Shown here one piece after another: positions 40,001 through 54,000 of a stretch of 64,000 nt of DNA. Origin of the DNA: Taudactylus pleione (Eukaryota; Chordata; Amphibia; Anura; Myobatrachidae); assembly GCA_031769625.1 (NCBI GenBank), contig JAUIMM010000548.1:744001-808000 (forward strand), in the 5' to 3' direction. Position 1 is the stretch's first letter. Each line of letters starts with the position of its first letter. Position numbers and translations under genes: made by a program. The notes beneath the pieces are model-generated. The model had not been told where the DNA came from. It was given only the letters and a program-made list of their open reading frames with translations, and searched no databases.

Positions 40001-43000
40001 CAATGGCCTGACACTGCTCATCATCCCTGTAACACATCCCTACTGTAATAAGGCAATGGCCTAACACTGCACATCATCCCAGTAACACATCCCTACTGTA
40101 ATAAGGCAATGGCCTAACACTGCTCATCATCCCAGTAACACATCCCTACTGTAATAAGGCAATGGCCTAACACTGCACATCATCCCAGTAACACATCCCT
40201 ACTGTAATAAGGCAATGTCCTAACACTGCACATCATCCCAGTAACACTTCCCTACTGTAATAAGGCAATGGCCTAACACTGCACATCATCCCGAGCACAC
40301 GATCCCTACTGTAATAAGGCAATGGCCTAACACTGCTCATCATCCCAGTAACACATCCCTACTGTAATAAGGCAATGGCCTAACACTGCACATCATCTCA
40401 GTAACACATCCCTACTGTAATAAGGCAATGTCCTAACACTGCACATCATCCCAGTAACACTTCCCTACTGTAATAAGGCAATGGCCTAACACTGCACATC
40501 ATCCCGAGCACACGATCCCTACTGTAATAAGGCAATGGCCTAACACTGCACATCATCCCAGTAACACATCCCTACTTTAATAAGGCAATGGCCTGACACT
40601 GCTCATCATCCCAGTAACACATCCCTACTGTAATAAGGCAATGGCCTAACACTGCTCATCATCCCAGTAACACATCCCTACTGTAATAAGGCAATGGCCT
40701 AACACTGTACATCATCTCAGTAACACATCCCTACTGTAATAAGGCAATGTCCTAACACTGCACATCATCCCAGTAACACTTCCCTACTGTAATAAGGCAA
40801 TGGCCTAACACTGCACATCATCCCGAGCACACGATCCCTACTGTAATAAGGCAATGGCCTAACACTGCACATCATCCCAGTAACACATCCCTACTTTAAT
40901 AAGGCAATGGCCTGACACTGCTCATCATCCCAGTAACACATCCCTACTGTAATAAGGCAATGGCCTAACACTGCACATCATCCCAGTTACACATCCCTAC
41001 TGTAATAAGGCAATGGCCTAACACTGCTCATCATCCCAGTAACACGTCCCTACTGTAATAAGGCAATGGCCTGACACTGCACATCATCCCAGTAACACAT
41101 CCCTACTGTAATAAGGCAATGGCCTAACACTGCTCATCATCGCAGTAACACATCCCCACTGTAATAAGGCAATGGCCTAACACTGTACATCATCCCAGTA
41201 ACACATCCCTACAGTAATAAGGCAATGTCCTAACACTGCACATCATCCCAGTAACACATCCCTACTGTAATATAACACTGCTCATCATCCCAGTAACACA
41301 TCCCTACTGTAATAAGGCAATGGCCTAACACTGCTCATCATCCCGAGCACACGATCCCTACTGTAATAAGGCAATGGCCTAACACTGCACATCATCCCAG
41401 TAACACATCTGTACTGTAATAAGGCAATGGCCTAACACTGCTCATCATCCCAGTAACACATCCCTACTGTAATAAGGCAATGGCCTAACACTGCACATCA
41501 TCCCATTATCACATCCCTACTGTAATAAGGCAATGGCCTAACACTGCACATCATCCCAGTAACACATCCCTACTGTAATAAGGCAATGGCCTAACACTGC
41601 ACATCATCCCAGTAACACATCCCTACTGTAATAAGGCAATGGCCTAACACTGCACATCATCCCAGTAACACATCCCTACTGTAATAAGGCAATGGCCTAA
41701 CACTGCACATCATCCCAGTAACACATCCCTACTGTAATAAGGCAATGGCCTAACACTGCTCATCATCTCAGTAACACATCCCTACTGTAATAAGGCAATG
41801 GCCTAACACTGCACATCATCCCAGTAACACATCCCTACTGTAATAAGGCAATGGCCTAACACTGCACATCATCCCAGTAACACATCCCTACTGTAATAAG
41901 GCAATGGCCTAACACTGCTCATCATCCCAGTAACACATCCCTACTGTAATAAGGCAATGGCCTAACACTGTACATCATCCCAGTAACACATCCCTACTGT
42001 AATAAGGCAATGTCCTAACACTGCACATCATCCCAGTAACACATCTGTACTGTAATAAGGCAATGGCCTAACACTGCTCATCATCCCAGTAACCCATCCC
42101 TACTGTAATAAGGCAATGGCCTAACACTGCTCATCATCCCAGTAACACATCCCTACTGTAATAAGGCAATGGCCTAACACTGCACATCATCCCAGTAACA
42201 CATCCCTACTGTAATAAGGCAATGGCCTGACACTGCACATCATCCCATTATCACATCCCTACTGTAATAAGGCAATGGCCTAACACTGCACATCATCCCA
42301 GTAACACATCCCTACTGTAATAAGGCAATGGCCTAACACTGCACATCATCCCAGTAACACATCCCTACTGTAATAAGGCAATGGCCTAACACTGCTCATC
42401 ATCCCAGTAACACATCCCTACTGTAATAAGGCAATGGCCTAACACTGCACATCATCCCAGTAACACATCCCTACTGTAATAAGGCAATGGCCTAACACTG
42501 CACATCATCCCAGTAACACATCCCTACTGTAATAAGGCAATGGCCTAACACTGCTCATCATCTCAGTAACACATCCCTACTGTAATAAGGCAATGGCCTA
42601 ACACTGCACATCATCCCAGTAACACATCCCTACTGTAATAAGGCAATGGCCTAACACCGCACATCATCCCAGTAACACATCCCTACTGTAATAAGGCAAT
42701 GGCCTAACACTGCACATCATCCCAGTAACACATCCCTACTGTAATAAGGCAATGGCCTAACACTGCTCATCATCCCAGTAACACATCCCTACTGTAATAA
42801 GGCAATGTCCTAACACTGCACATCATCCCAGTAACACATCTGTACTGTAATAAGGCAATGGCCTAACACTGCTCATCATCCCAGTAACCCATCCCTACTG
42901 TAATAAGGCAATGTCCTAACACTGCTCATCATCCCAGTAACACATCCCTACTGTAATAAGGCAATGGCCTAACACTGCTCATCATCCCAGTAACACATCC

Positions 43001-46000
43001 CTACTGTAATAAGGCAATGGCCTGACACCGCACATCATCCCAGTAACACATCCCTACTCTAATAAGGCAATGGGATAACACATAAAGGGTCTGTCAGATG
43101 TACTGACCCCTTCGGGAAATCATACTCGGCCTGCCAGAGACCTAGGGCTAGGAGGAGGCTTATATGCAAAGAAAGTCCTGGAGTGACCTGGTCCTTATTC
43201 CCATGAAGGATCTATGGTATGAATTGAACAGTCCCCATATAATATGATGGAGCAGGAGCAATATTACGGTGAGGGTCGGGCAGGCGTTGCAGTGTTTAGG
43301 TACGGGAATAGGCTCCCAGCTTCCGGCAAGTATCAGAGAACGCATGTGTGAGGCGGTTACCTTTATATTTAATATTACTGTCTGTTTGTATTTGTATTTG
43401 TTAGTGATTCAGACAAACATTTCTTTAACGTTTCTTTGTTCTGCTTCCTGACAATAATTCCTTAAATTAAGTTTTATTCCGTGACATAAGACTTTGTGAT
43501 GGGAAAAACGCCAGAGGGGTGAATACTATTTATAGCCTTTGTGTTTAGGATAGTAAGTAGCAAACACATGGACAGATCTGATTTACATGTGTTACCATAC
43601 TGTACAGGTCTGGGCGTTCATGGCGGCACAGTGAGCGCGCACTTAGTAAGCTTGTAACGTTTTCCTCACTCGCTTTGTCTAGTGTCCTTTGCGGTTAATT
43701 CGAAAGATCCCATGTGGCCGACATAATCTCAGTGTCGGCGCCTTTAGATGTCCTGTTTCTCTGATGCTCGGTCTGTTGTGTGTGTTAATATGTTTTTCAA
43801 TACATTTAAATTGGGCAGTTGTTTTGCATCCCCATGCACAGTGATTGGGATCATAACCACAATATATAAAACATTATTTTTTTTTCATTTTATAATATTT
43901 TGTATTGATTTTTTGGAGAAAAAGAATATACATCACATCAATAAGCGGTATAAATTTCCACTTATACAATGATTTCAACATATAGGGCCATATTCAATTT
44001 GGAGCGAAATGACGTAATTTTCGCCTATTTCAATTATCCCCGTATTCAATTTCAATGACTTTTCGCAGGTTCGAAAAGTCTTTTAAAAAAAAATCCAGGG
44101 ATAACTTCTCACCGCTGAAATAGGTGGCGAAAAATTGTGCAGAATTGGGGTTTAGGGGTGCAGGCTTAGAAAAAATAACCCTCACCCCTGGGAATGTCAT
44201 TTTAAAATAAACTGTGTCAAAAAAAAAAAATCGGGACACTCCAAAAAATGAACTTTAATTTTGGGATAAAAAAATAATAATTAGGGAACACACTTCTAAA
44301 ATAGCCAAATTAAATTTAGAGGGGTCCCCAAGTATGCAGCAGGTGTTTTCTTTATTGCGGGAGTAGCGGCAGGTGCATTTTTGCAGACTTTTAATTAATC
44401 ATTTTAGGGACAAAAATATGATTACCCCTATTTTCATGTACCCCATATTTGATAGGAATAGTTTTTTTTTTTCTTCACCCCTTCTTCATAGCCGCAAATA
44501 TGCACCTGCCGCGGCTATTAGAAACCCCGACTTCCTTCAACAGGTAAAATTGGGGGTAACCATAGTGATCCCCCATGTCTAGACACCTTTAGGGGGGTCC
44601 CTGGGATATTTTCCTGAAGATTCACGTTTTTTTTTGGCGATATTTACCTTTCCGCCGGCTCCCGTTTTCATTGATTTCTAATTGAATACGGGGATAAAGC
44701 GGGCACGCGCCCGGTACTATATCCCCAGAAAACCTGCGATGTGGAGCGAAAAGTCTAGCACGGACTTTTCGCTCCCATAATGAATACCCCCCCCCATAGT
44801 ATCTTCTTTGAACAGAAAAAACATACCTCAGCCCAGCTAAAGTTTATATCAATCTATACTAGAACCGAGATCAATATACAGAAAGAAAAAGAAAAATACA
44901 TCACTTATATGTATAATTGAGTGAAATCATCCACACATATTAGAAATTATACCATTCAATTTGAACACAGCATTAATAATAGTCACAGTGCATGTTACAA
45001 TATAGTCCCCCCCCCCATTTAAAGTGCACAGAGCCCCATGTGTAATTGTATATTGTTACCACTGGTGTAAGTCCTGAGAGAATGGATTATGTTAAAGTGT
45101 TATATAAGGGACACGTGTCCTCTACGTAGTAAGTTGCTGTACGTCCGCTATCAGCCACGCAGTAATGGGGTTTAGGTTACTGTGAATGGAGTTTGGACGT
45201 TTCTTTTTTTTTTTTTTATTTATAGTTTTAATTTCAAATGGAAGAGTAAGAATGAACTTGGTAAAAAAAAAAAAAAGGATCTGCAGCTGAAATATGTTAG
45301 TATGGTGCCCTTCACCGAAATCCACTCTGGTTACTCAGGAGGTGATTTAGTACTGATTGCTGCCATATCTCTGATTATGTTTGTCTCTCAGTATGAAAAC
45401 TGCCCTGACAGCAGCTTCAGTGTCTGCTATGTATTTACAAGGCCAATCAAGGTAAAGCGTTGCTGCTATTCTGGGCGTATCCGCTGTGCACACGGCATGT
45501 GAGGTATCATTTTATGGCCAAGTTAGGGGGAGTAGATAAATATTGGTAGTTACCTCTAACAATCGGCTTCGCGAACTTGGCAATGTCCACACGGAGAGCA
45601 TGTTATTGCCAGTTATACTAAGTACATCTGTAAGACTCGGTACCTAACAAGGCTGCTTCCCATCACTAGGACATAGGACGGATAGTGATAGACTCGCCAT
45701 GTGTGTCAGGCAGACAGGCCTGTCCTTGTTTGTCACTATTGTGTGTATTGTGACTGTGTGCACCTGAATCGCACTAACCCGTCTCCTCTCTTCTTAGTTG
45801 GATAACCTGGTGCTAATCAATAAGATCAAGGAGCAGCTGATGGCTGAGAAGATCCGACCTCCTCACCTGCCTCCTACTTCCGTCCCCTCGCAGCAGCACC
45901 TGCTCATCCCCTCGCATTCGCCTGCGGAGACCAGCCAGTCCGTCATGTCCCTACAGAAGCTACAGCAAGTCCAAGGTCTGCACCCACAAGCTGTTCCCCA

Positions 46001-47807
46001 GCCAGATGTGGCATTACATGCCCGGCCTGCCAGCAGCTCAGTCACTGGTAATTCACTGCTCGCTAGGAGGACAGTGTCATTATTCTAGATTAGTGCTGTG
46101 TGAGGCCTGGTGAGAGAACTGGTCTCCCATCCCTGAGTTCTCGGTGTTCCCTGCACTTAGCACTACCTGCCGGCTGTACACACCTCTTCCTGTAGGCCCA
46201 TGCTTAGGAGGATCCAGGCTCCGAGGGGATAGAGAAATGTATAGAAATAATGCACAAGCACAGTTATACGTTTGCAGCAGGTGTAGAAAAGCCAGATCAA
46301 GGACGTATTCACGGGCCCTTAATAATGATTATTTTATGCCTTGCCTGTGCTTTTTATGAATGTCACGTATTCAGTACACATACTTGTCCCTGTTATCTGA
46401 AGCTGGGAGCCGGCTACACTGCGGCCCGTACGGATAATGTATGGGAGGGTCTGTGATGTCCTCATCCAGCACATGACTTTCAGTGACAGAGGATTACCTC
46501 TACCTGTTTTATATGGGGACATGTTGCATGGAGGGACGAAAACGATTAATGTACCCATATCACATTGAAAACAGCCATTTATGTAGCCTATGAGGTCACC
46601 CAGAACCAGTGACATCAATGACATGAGCCATTTCATATTCTCCAAGTACAGAGCAATCTGGAAAACATGGTCACACGTACTAATAGCGAAAGCGGCAGCA
46701 GACAGTGCAGACCTGGGGAGGACAATACTCTCATGATGCTAATACAGCGTATGTCTCAGTAGACCCGTATAAATAGAGATTATCCTGTGATATGTTTTGC
46801 ATTATCTATGTAATATTGAGGACATCTTAGAAATGTCCGTGTTTTGTGTTGTTGCCTGAAATGATTATTGCTCTCATACCCTATGGGGGGCACTGACGAT
46901 GGGTCTTAAAGGGTCTTGACAAGATATGATCGAAGTCTGAAAATCCTCCCCTTCTATATCTCCTCCCTATAGGGAATTCCCTTTGTGCTGAGGGCCTCAT
47001 TCAGACCCGCTCGCTAGATGCGTTCGCACGCAGCCGTCAGCTGTCAATGTATGCAAATCCCGCGATCGCACGGCAAGGCATTAGCACGCCCACTATGTCT
47101 TGGCGTGCGATTGCGGTGTGTATTTAAACGCCCACCAGCCTGACACAAGACGCCCACTTTCCCTTAGTAACATACGTCATCTCCAGGAAGTGTATACAAC
47201 AATCGGTAACATCGGACCCATACGCAGCACTTGTGTCTGACCATACCCTACTGCGAGTGCTGCAGTGTGTAATTCAGCCATGTGACGTGTACTATGACGC
47301 TGCGTCTTTAATTATGCACGCCTCTGAAACTGCGTTAAGACGCTCAGACACGCCTGCGTTCGCACCACCACACCCCCGTTTCCATCAACCAACCCCTGTC
47401 ACCACCCACAATCTGCTCGTCCTGTCACTCAATCTAGCGAGGCGTCTGTGTACAAGGGGCGCTCGCATGGACTGGTTCGCGCACGCGCACTGCGTCTTAT
47501 ACACATGCGCAGATTGCAAACATCGGCAGGTTATGTGCGATCGCAGCCTAGCGTACGGGTCAGAATCAGGCCCTGTGCCCACAGGAGTATGGGGATTTTT
47601 CTACATGCTGCTTATGGAAGTGTTGGTTTCATTGTTCTGTCTTATACTGTTTTATCTACTGTCGGGGTCAGAGACACACCGACCTCAGGAGCAGCCTCTC
47701 GCTGGCTCTGTCTCTCTCTCTCTCTCTCGCTCTCTCTCTCTCGCTTTCTCCCCCTTTCCCTTTCGTTTTTCTTGTCACCCTCCTCTCTCTCCCTCTTCCC
47801 CCCCATC

Positions 47808-47844
<37 letters not shown>

Positions 47845-48009
47845 CTTTCTTTCTTTCTTTCTTTCCGCTTTCTTTCTTTTTTCTTTCTTTTTCCGCTTTC
47901 TTTCTTTTTTCTTTCTTTCTTTCTCTTTCTCTCTCTTTCTTTCTTTTCTCTTTCTTTCTTTTCTCTTTCTTTCTTTCTTTTCTTTCTTTTTTCTTTCTTT
48001 CTTTCTCTT

Positions 48010-48040
<31 letters not shown>

Positions 48041-51000
48041 TCTTTCTTTCTTTTTTTCTTTTCTCTTTCTTTCTTTCTTTTCTCTTTCTTTCTTTCTTTC
48101 CTTTCTTTCTTTTCTCTTTCTTTCTTTCTTTTCTCTTTCTTTCTTTCTTTCTTTTCTCTTTCTTTCTTTCTTTTCTCTTTCTTTCTTTCTTTCTTTTCTC
48201 TTTCTTTCTTTCTTTTCTCTTTCTTTCTTTCTTTTCTCTTTCTTTCTTTCGTTCTTCTGGTCACCCCATCACCCCCCTCTCTCACCCCTACTCTCCCTCT
48301 CTCCCTCTCCTCTTTCGTGCTGTCGTCCTCACTCCCGCGGCACTAACCCTTGCCGTCCCCGCCTCCCCCTCCCCTCTCCCTTGTGATACTTGGTTAGAAT
48401 AATAACAGTTCCTTACAGAGAGGGAATATAGAAGTGGGGTTCAGACTTTAATCCTGTAAACAAAATTGCTGATTGGACCCTTGTTGCCAAATCACTGCGT
48501 GTCCCCCCAGTGGGCCCAGAGACCTGGATGTAATGTCTTTCTGTACATGTGATAGAGGGACGTGTGTAATTATTATGGAGACGTTAGCGACCTATGATTG
48601 ATGATACTGATAATGTTCCACTTTGATGATCTAACCTTCTCTTTTTTTCTTTCCCCTTCATGACTTAGCTGGGTTCTCTTCTTACTTTGCAGGGCTGGGC
48701 CTGTCATCCTCCCGCACGAACATCAGCACCTCAGAATCCAGTACCGGTACCAGCAGCGGTACGCCCTCCACCCCCACCGCCAACAGCCAGACCCGGCTCA
48801 TCGCCACCTCCCCCACCCTCATCTCAGGAATCACCAGCCCCGCAACGCTGGATTCCATAAAGACCATCCAGGGGCACAGTCTGCTGGGCCCCACCAAACC
48901 TGAAAGGGGCCGCAAGAAAATCAAAGCTGAGAACCCGCCTGGACCCCCCGTGCTTGTCGTGCCGTACCCCATCCTGGCCTCCGGAGATATCGGAAAAGAG
49001 GGCAAAACCTATCGGTATGACAATAATATAATACAATGTTCCTTACCGATTCTGTAATAGGACGCAATTTGCGGGAGCCGGTGAGATTCTGGCGAGATAT
49101 CAACTAGATTTAAAGCGGAAATTAGTTCAAAGGCAAATCCATGTTTAGCATTTTAAAATAAAAAAAAAGCCCTTTATGTGAAATGAACCTTATATCTTCT
49201 CTCCTGAAATTATGCTCAGTTTATGTGTTACATTAATGGTGTGCGTGAGGGGACATCGGGACAGTCTATATTATATTATGTGTCACTATGGTACATTGCA
49301 GTGTTGCTGTTACATTGGTAGAAGCCAGCTTTCCGATTTAATCTGTGCCCTGTAGAGAGCATATTACACTCCTGATAATGCCTACCAGTATTCTTCGGAC
49401 GAGGCGACGTTTTGTCTCATAGCTTTTGTTGCTGTCCCATTCTGTCCAGTATCAGAGGGCCTGATTCAGACCCGCTCACAAGCGGGTCGATGGCCGGGCA
49501 GTGCGCACGCGAGCCCCGGAGAGAGAGATAAATCACTCGCTCCGGGGCTCACAACAAAACGGGGCAGCTGTCGATGTTGATCGACAGCTCGCCCCGTTTT
49601 GTAGGCGGGGAGGGGGGGGGGGGTGGCTGGCCAAACGGAGGTGTTCCCGAAGGAACGCCTGCCGTTTGAGGGCGGCCCTACTGACATCACTTGGAAGCTC
49701 ACTGGGGCTTGCGGGAACAAGACCCTACCATAAGAGTCTCGTCGCAAGCCTGATGGTTGCGACCATCACCTGGCCGCTCGCAAAAGCTGTGGGTGGTCTC
49801 CCATAGCTTAGCGAGCGGCCAGGGGGCCGGCTACAATAAAAAAAAAAAAAGACGCCCTGATTCAGAGCGAGCGCTCTGAAAGAGCGTCCGGCTCTGAATC
49901 AGGGCCAGAGTTCCCTGTATGATAGGAAGTAACAAAGTACTAATACAGACTCTATATCCCCATGATATAGAGTACATGATGCAGTGTGTGGTCCCCCCCA
50001 CCGGCTGCAGAGGACAGGATCTAATTTCTCCTTCATCCACCAGGGGACACTGGAGGCTAAAGACAGTGGGGTATAGACTGTGCTAAGTGGGAGCTTGCAC
50101 TTTAAATTTTAAGAAGTGTGACTAGCTCCTCCCCCTCTATACCCCCCTACAAACCCAGTCTTGGTTTGTGCCCAAGGGGAGCTGGATGTGTAGCTACACT
50201 TCTCCTCAGGGTTTATGTTATTAGTAAGGGCGCTGCTGCGCTGGAGTAAGAAGATACATTGAGGACAGACAGGCAGCAGCTGCAATACCTGTCTGCAACG
50301 ATGGAGCTGCCGGGGGGACCCGCTCGCAGGTGCACGCACTTCGCCTGGGGTCCCCGACTGCTTAGATAACTGTCTACACATAGGGGGTTCCACATGCCGC
50401 TGCTTGTCCTCCATCAGTCGGGGTCCCCGACTGCTTAGATAACTGTCTACACATGCCGCGGCTTGTCCTCCATCAGTGATATCGTCACCGGCAGCATGAG
50501 CAGCTCTGTGAGTATTCCCTGGCTCCCCCACTAGCAGGGTAGCCGGGTTATTACTTAAAGGGTGTTATAGTTAGCTGCAGGCTGCTCTCACTAGTGGAGC
50601 AGCCAAACGGTAGACAGTACAAGTGTATAGCTGTGGCTCAGCATGTCAGTCACACAGATCTATGTACACATAACGCACATAGGCCCTGATTCAGACCCAC
50701 TCGCGAGCGGCTGTCCGCTCGCAAGTGGGTCGATGTTCTGCACTGAGCATGCGCACGACGGAGGGAGCTCCGTCGTGCGCATGCGCCAGACGCGACGAGC
50801 GAAGGAAAGTCCTTCGCTCGTTGTGTCTGATCAAAGGGGGCGTGCTGTCGATGTTGATTGACAGCACGCCCCCTTTGGTAGGCGTGCCTCCCTGACGGGG
50901 GCGTTCCCACGGGAACGCCTCCCGTCAGAAGCCGGCCCACTGACATCACTAGTGATGTCAGTGGGAGTGATTTTGGCTCTGATAGAGCCAAAATCACTCC

Positions 51001-54000
51001 GGAGCTTGCGGTTGAAAACCTCAACCGCAGGCTCCGGCTCGCAGTTTCGATGGTCAAGACCATCGCGGCCATCAAACTGCACGCTCGTATAGCCTGTGGG
51101 TGGTGACCCACAGCTATACGAGCGTCCAGGAGGACGCTCCATTTTCATGGAGGGCGGCCCTCATTCAGAGCGTGCGCTCTGCTCAGAGCGTACGGCTCTG
51201 AATGAGGGCCATAGAGTTCAGATTAAGCGACATAGCGGGGAGGGGGGCGGAGCTTAGCTCCGGAGTCCTGCTCCTTCCTCCCAGCGCTACTCTGGAAGTG
51301 CGCTAGCGGCCGTTACACAGAGGGTCACTGCCTGCTGTATGAGATAAAAGCTGCTGCAGAGAGACTGGTAGCCTAACCTGCACTGTAAGTACACAGTGGG
51401 GTGTAGGCTGGTCAGGAGAATATGTAAGTATCTGCGATTACTACCTTCTATGCCTATGTGTTTTCTAGCACTGCTAGGAGCTCTATTAGGGCAAATGTGG
51501 CTCTCTCCTGCCTCTCTGTATCCCAGTTTCTTCTTTTGCCCTTTTACACTACACTTTACTGTTGTGTGTGTGTGTGGGGGGGGTCTGTATGTAACATGAG
51601 GCTCTACGGCATCTCTACAATTATTTACCTGCAAATATTGTGCAGATTAGTTTACGCCGGGGCAGTCGTCTAACTCCCTATGGTGTAACGCAGATGGGGT
51701 GGTGGTTGGCATTGCTGCGACTGAGCGCTGAGGGTTCGGTGCCCAATGCGGTTCTGGCTGTGTGGAGTTTGTGTGTTCTCCCTGTGACAATTGCATCCTG
51801 AACAATAATATTCAGGGATGTCAGATTCGCCGTCTTGGAGAGAAAGCCCTTATGGCCTTGCGGTTAAGGCGATCATTTTATAAAGCAGTGGTGCAGGGTT
51901 CAGATCCCACCACTGGCCGATGTTATATGGTGCAGGATACACTAACAAAGCAAATGAGCTTCGGACAATTGGCTGACGGGATAAGAAATAAGCTGCCGTT
52001 AAGGGGCTTATTCTGTTAGCATAACAGGTGAAGCTGCGTCTTAACTTGGAGAAGCGTCCATTTGACGTTTGCATTATCTCCTCTAGGAGGTGATTTTGGC
52101 ACGTAGAACGCTGTGGCTTACGCAATGGCTTCTCTCTGCTGAGCTGGAGGCTTCTCGGAAAGATAGAGGGGCTTCCAGGGCAGGGGCTTTAGAAGCATGG
52201 GGGAGGTCCATTAGCTAAATCCTTGGGATCTCAAGGGTATGCAGTCGGGATGCCGCTGGTCTAAATGTCGACTATCGGCATCCCGGCCGTCTAATCCCGG
52301 CAAGGGTCTAATGACAGAATCTCGATGCCTCTCATTTTACCTAAGCCGGGAGCTCGACGCCCAGCATCCCGATCGAAGGTAAGCCGGGCACGGACAGCCG
52401 CGCGCAAGGGGGGGGTTGTTTAGGTTGGGGGCTCCCGCGGGGGACTTAGGGTTAGGCACCCCCAGGGGGAGGTTAGGGTTAGGTACCCCTCGGGAGGGTT
52501 AGGGTTAGGCACAAGGGAGGGAGGTTAGGTACCCCTTTAGGAGGGTTGGGGTGGGGGGTGTGGGTTAGGTTAGTTAGTACTTATCTTTAGCGCAGTCGGG
52601 TTATTCACTGGTACCGGTCTTGAGGCGTCAGGATTTCAGATTTCCCGGCGGTAAATCATACCGATCCCATCTAAAGACTCATGGCTCTTTTCCGTTCCAC
52701 TAAACCGTGTCAGATGGGATAGAGGCTTCATTTTCTGCAATCCGCCAGGTATTACGGATACAGGAGGAGGACACTAGTCCTGCTCCACAATATTTATTTC
52801 TAAAGAAATAAAAGACAAGCTATTGCATTTCCAGTTTCAGTAAAGCTGGATTATGTTCTGATGTCGGCTTGGGAACATCCGGATAAACAAATTTCAGATG
52901 TCCCGGCGGTTATTATCTTTTTCTCGCATATAGCAGTAAATCTTGTGAGAATTCCACTACAGTAGATCCATCGGTTTCGCGGCTCTTTGAGAAGTCGATG
53001 CTACTGGTTCCTGCGGCCATGTCTTTTAAAGACATCGGACAGGAGTTTGCAGTATACTCTCAAGTCCATTTGTACAGCTGCAGGTGTAACACTGCGTCCT
53101 GTCATTGTAATGAGGGCGGATGCCGAATTGAAGAAAGCTGTGAAAACACTTCCATTCGCGGATAGTGTATTACTTGCAGTGGTTCTAGCTAAATGGATTT
53201 CTCAAGCTACTTGGGGGTAAATCCTCTTATATTCCGTCTGCGGCTCCTCCCCCTAGAAGTTCTTACTCGGGACCCTCGTTTTGGTCCTTTAGTGCTCTGG
53301 GTTGTTCACGGGACCATCAACTTCCCTTGGTTCCGGAGGTCGGGGCAGAGTCGCAACAACATCTACTCAACATGAGGTCCTGAGTCCACTCCTAAGCCTA
53401 GTGCATTATGGGCTTTACTCTCATCTGGGGTTCCCCAGAGTGGGAGCGAGTCTTCAGGACTTCAGAGTAGTATGGACGGAATCTTGTACGGACGCTTGGG
53501 TCCTGGATCTCATCACTTGGGGATACAAGCTTGACTTTTTAGTCTCCTCCTCCTACCTTGGTTTTTTAATCACAGGTTTGCCAGTTTCCAACGGCAGGAG
53601 TATCGTTTTACAACAAACTATACACTAGCTTTTATCCATGAGAGTGGTGGTCCAGGTTCCCAGACATCAGATCGGACAAAGTTTTTGTTTACTCCAGTCT
53701 CTTCGTGATTCCGAAGCCTGTCGGCTCGGTCAGACCTACTCTGAACTTGAAGAATCTCTAATCTATCCCTAAGGATTTTCAAATTCAAAATAGTCCCTTC
53801 AGTCGGGGATTGTGGGACTAGAGGATGGCGATTTCACGATATCTCGGGATATCAAGGGGGACTTACTTCACATCCCTATCTGGCCGCCTCACCAGGCGTT
53901 TCTGAGATTCATATTTTGGAATTCTCATTTCCAAAGTCAGGCCTCACCCTTCGGCTTATCATCAGTCTCCTGGTTATTCACAAAGGTCATGGTTGTGATG

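Noticed and set aside
47668..48285. Lys/Glu/Arg-rich 205-codon frame on the - strand and Phe/Ser-rich frames on the + strand
   Set aside because: They arise from the (CTTT)n tract in ZNF362 intron 2.
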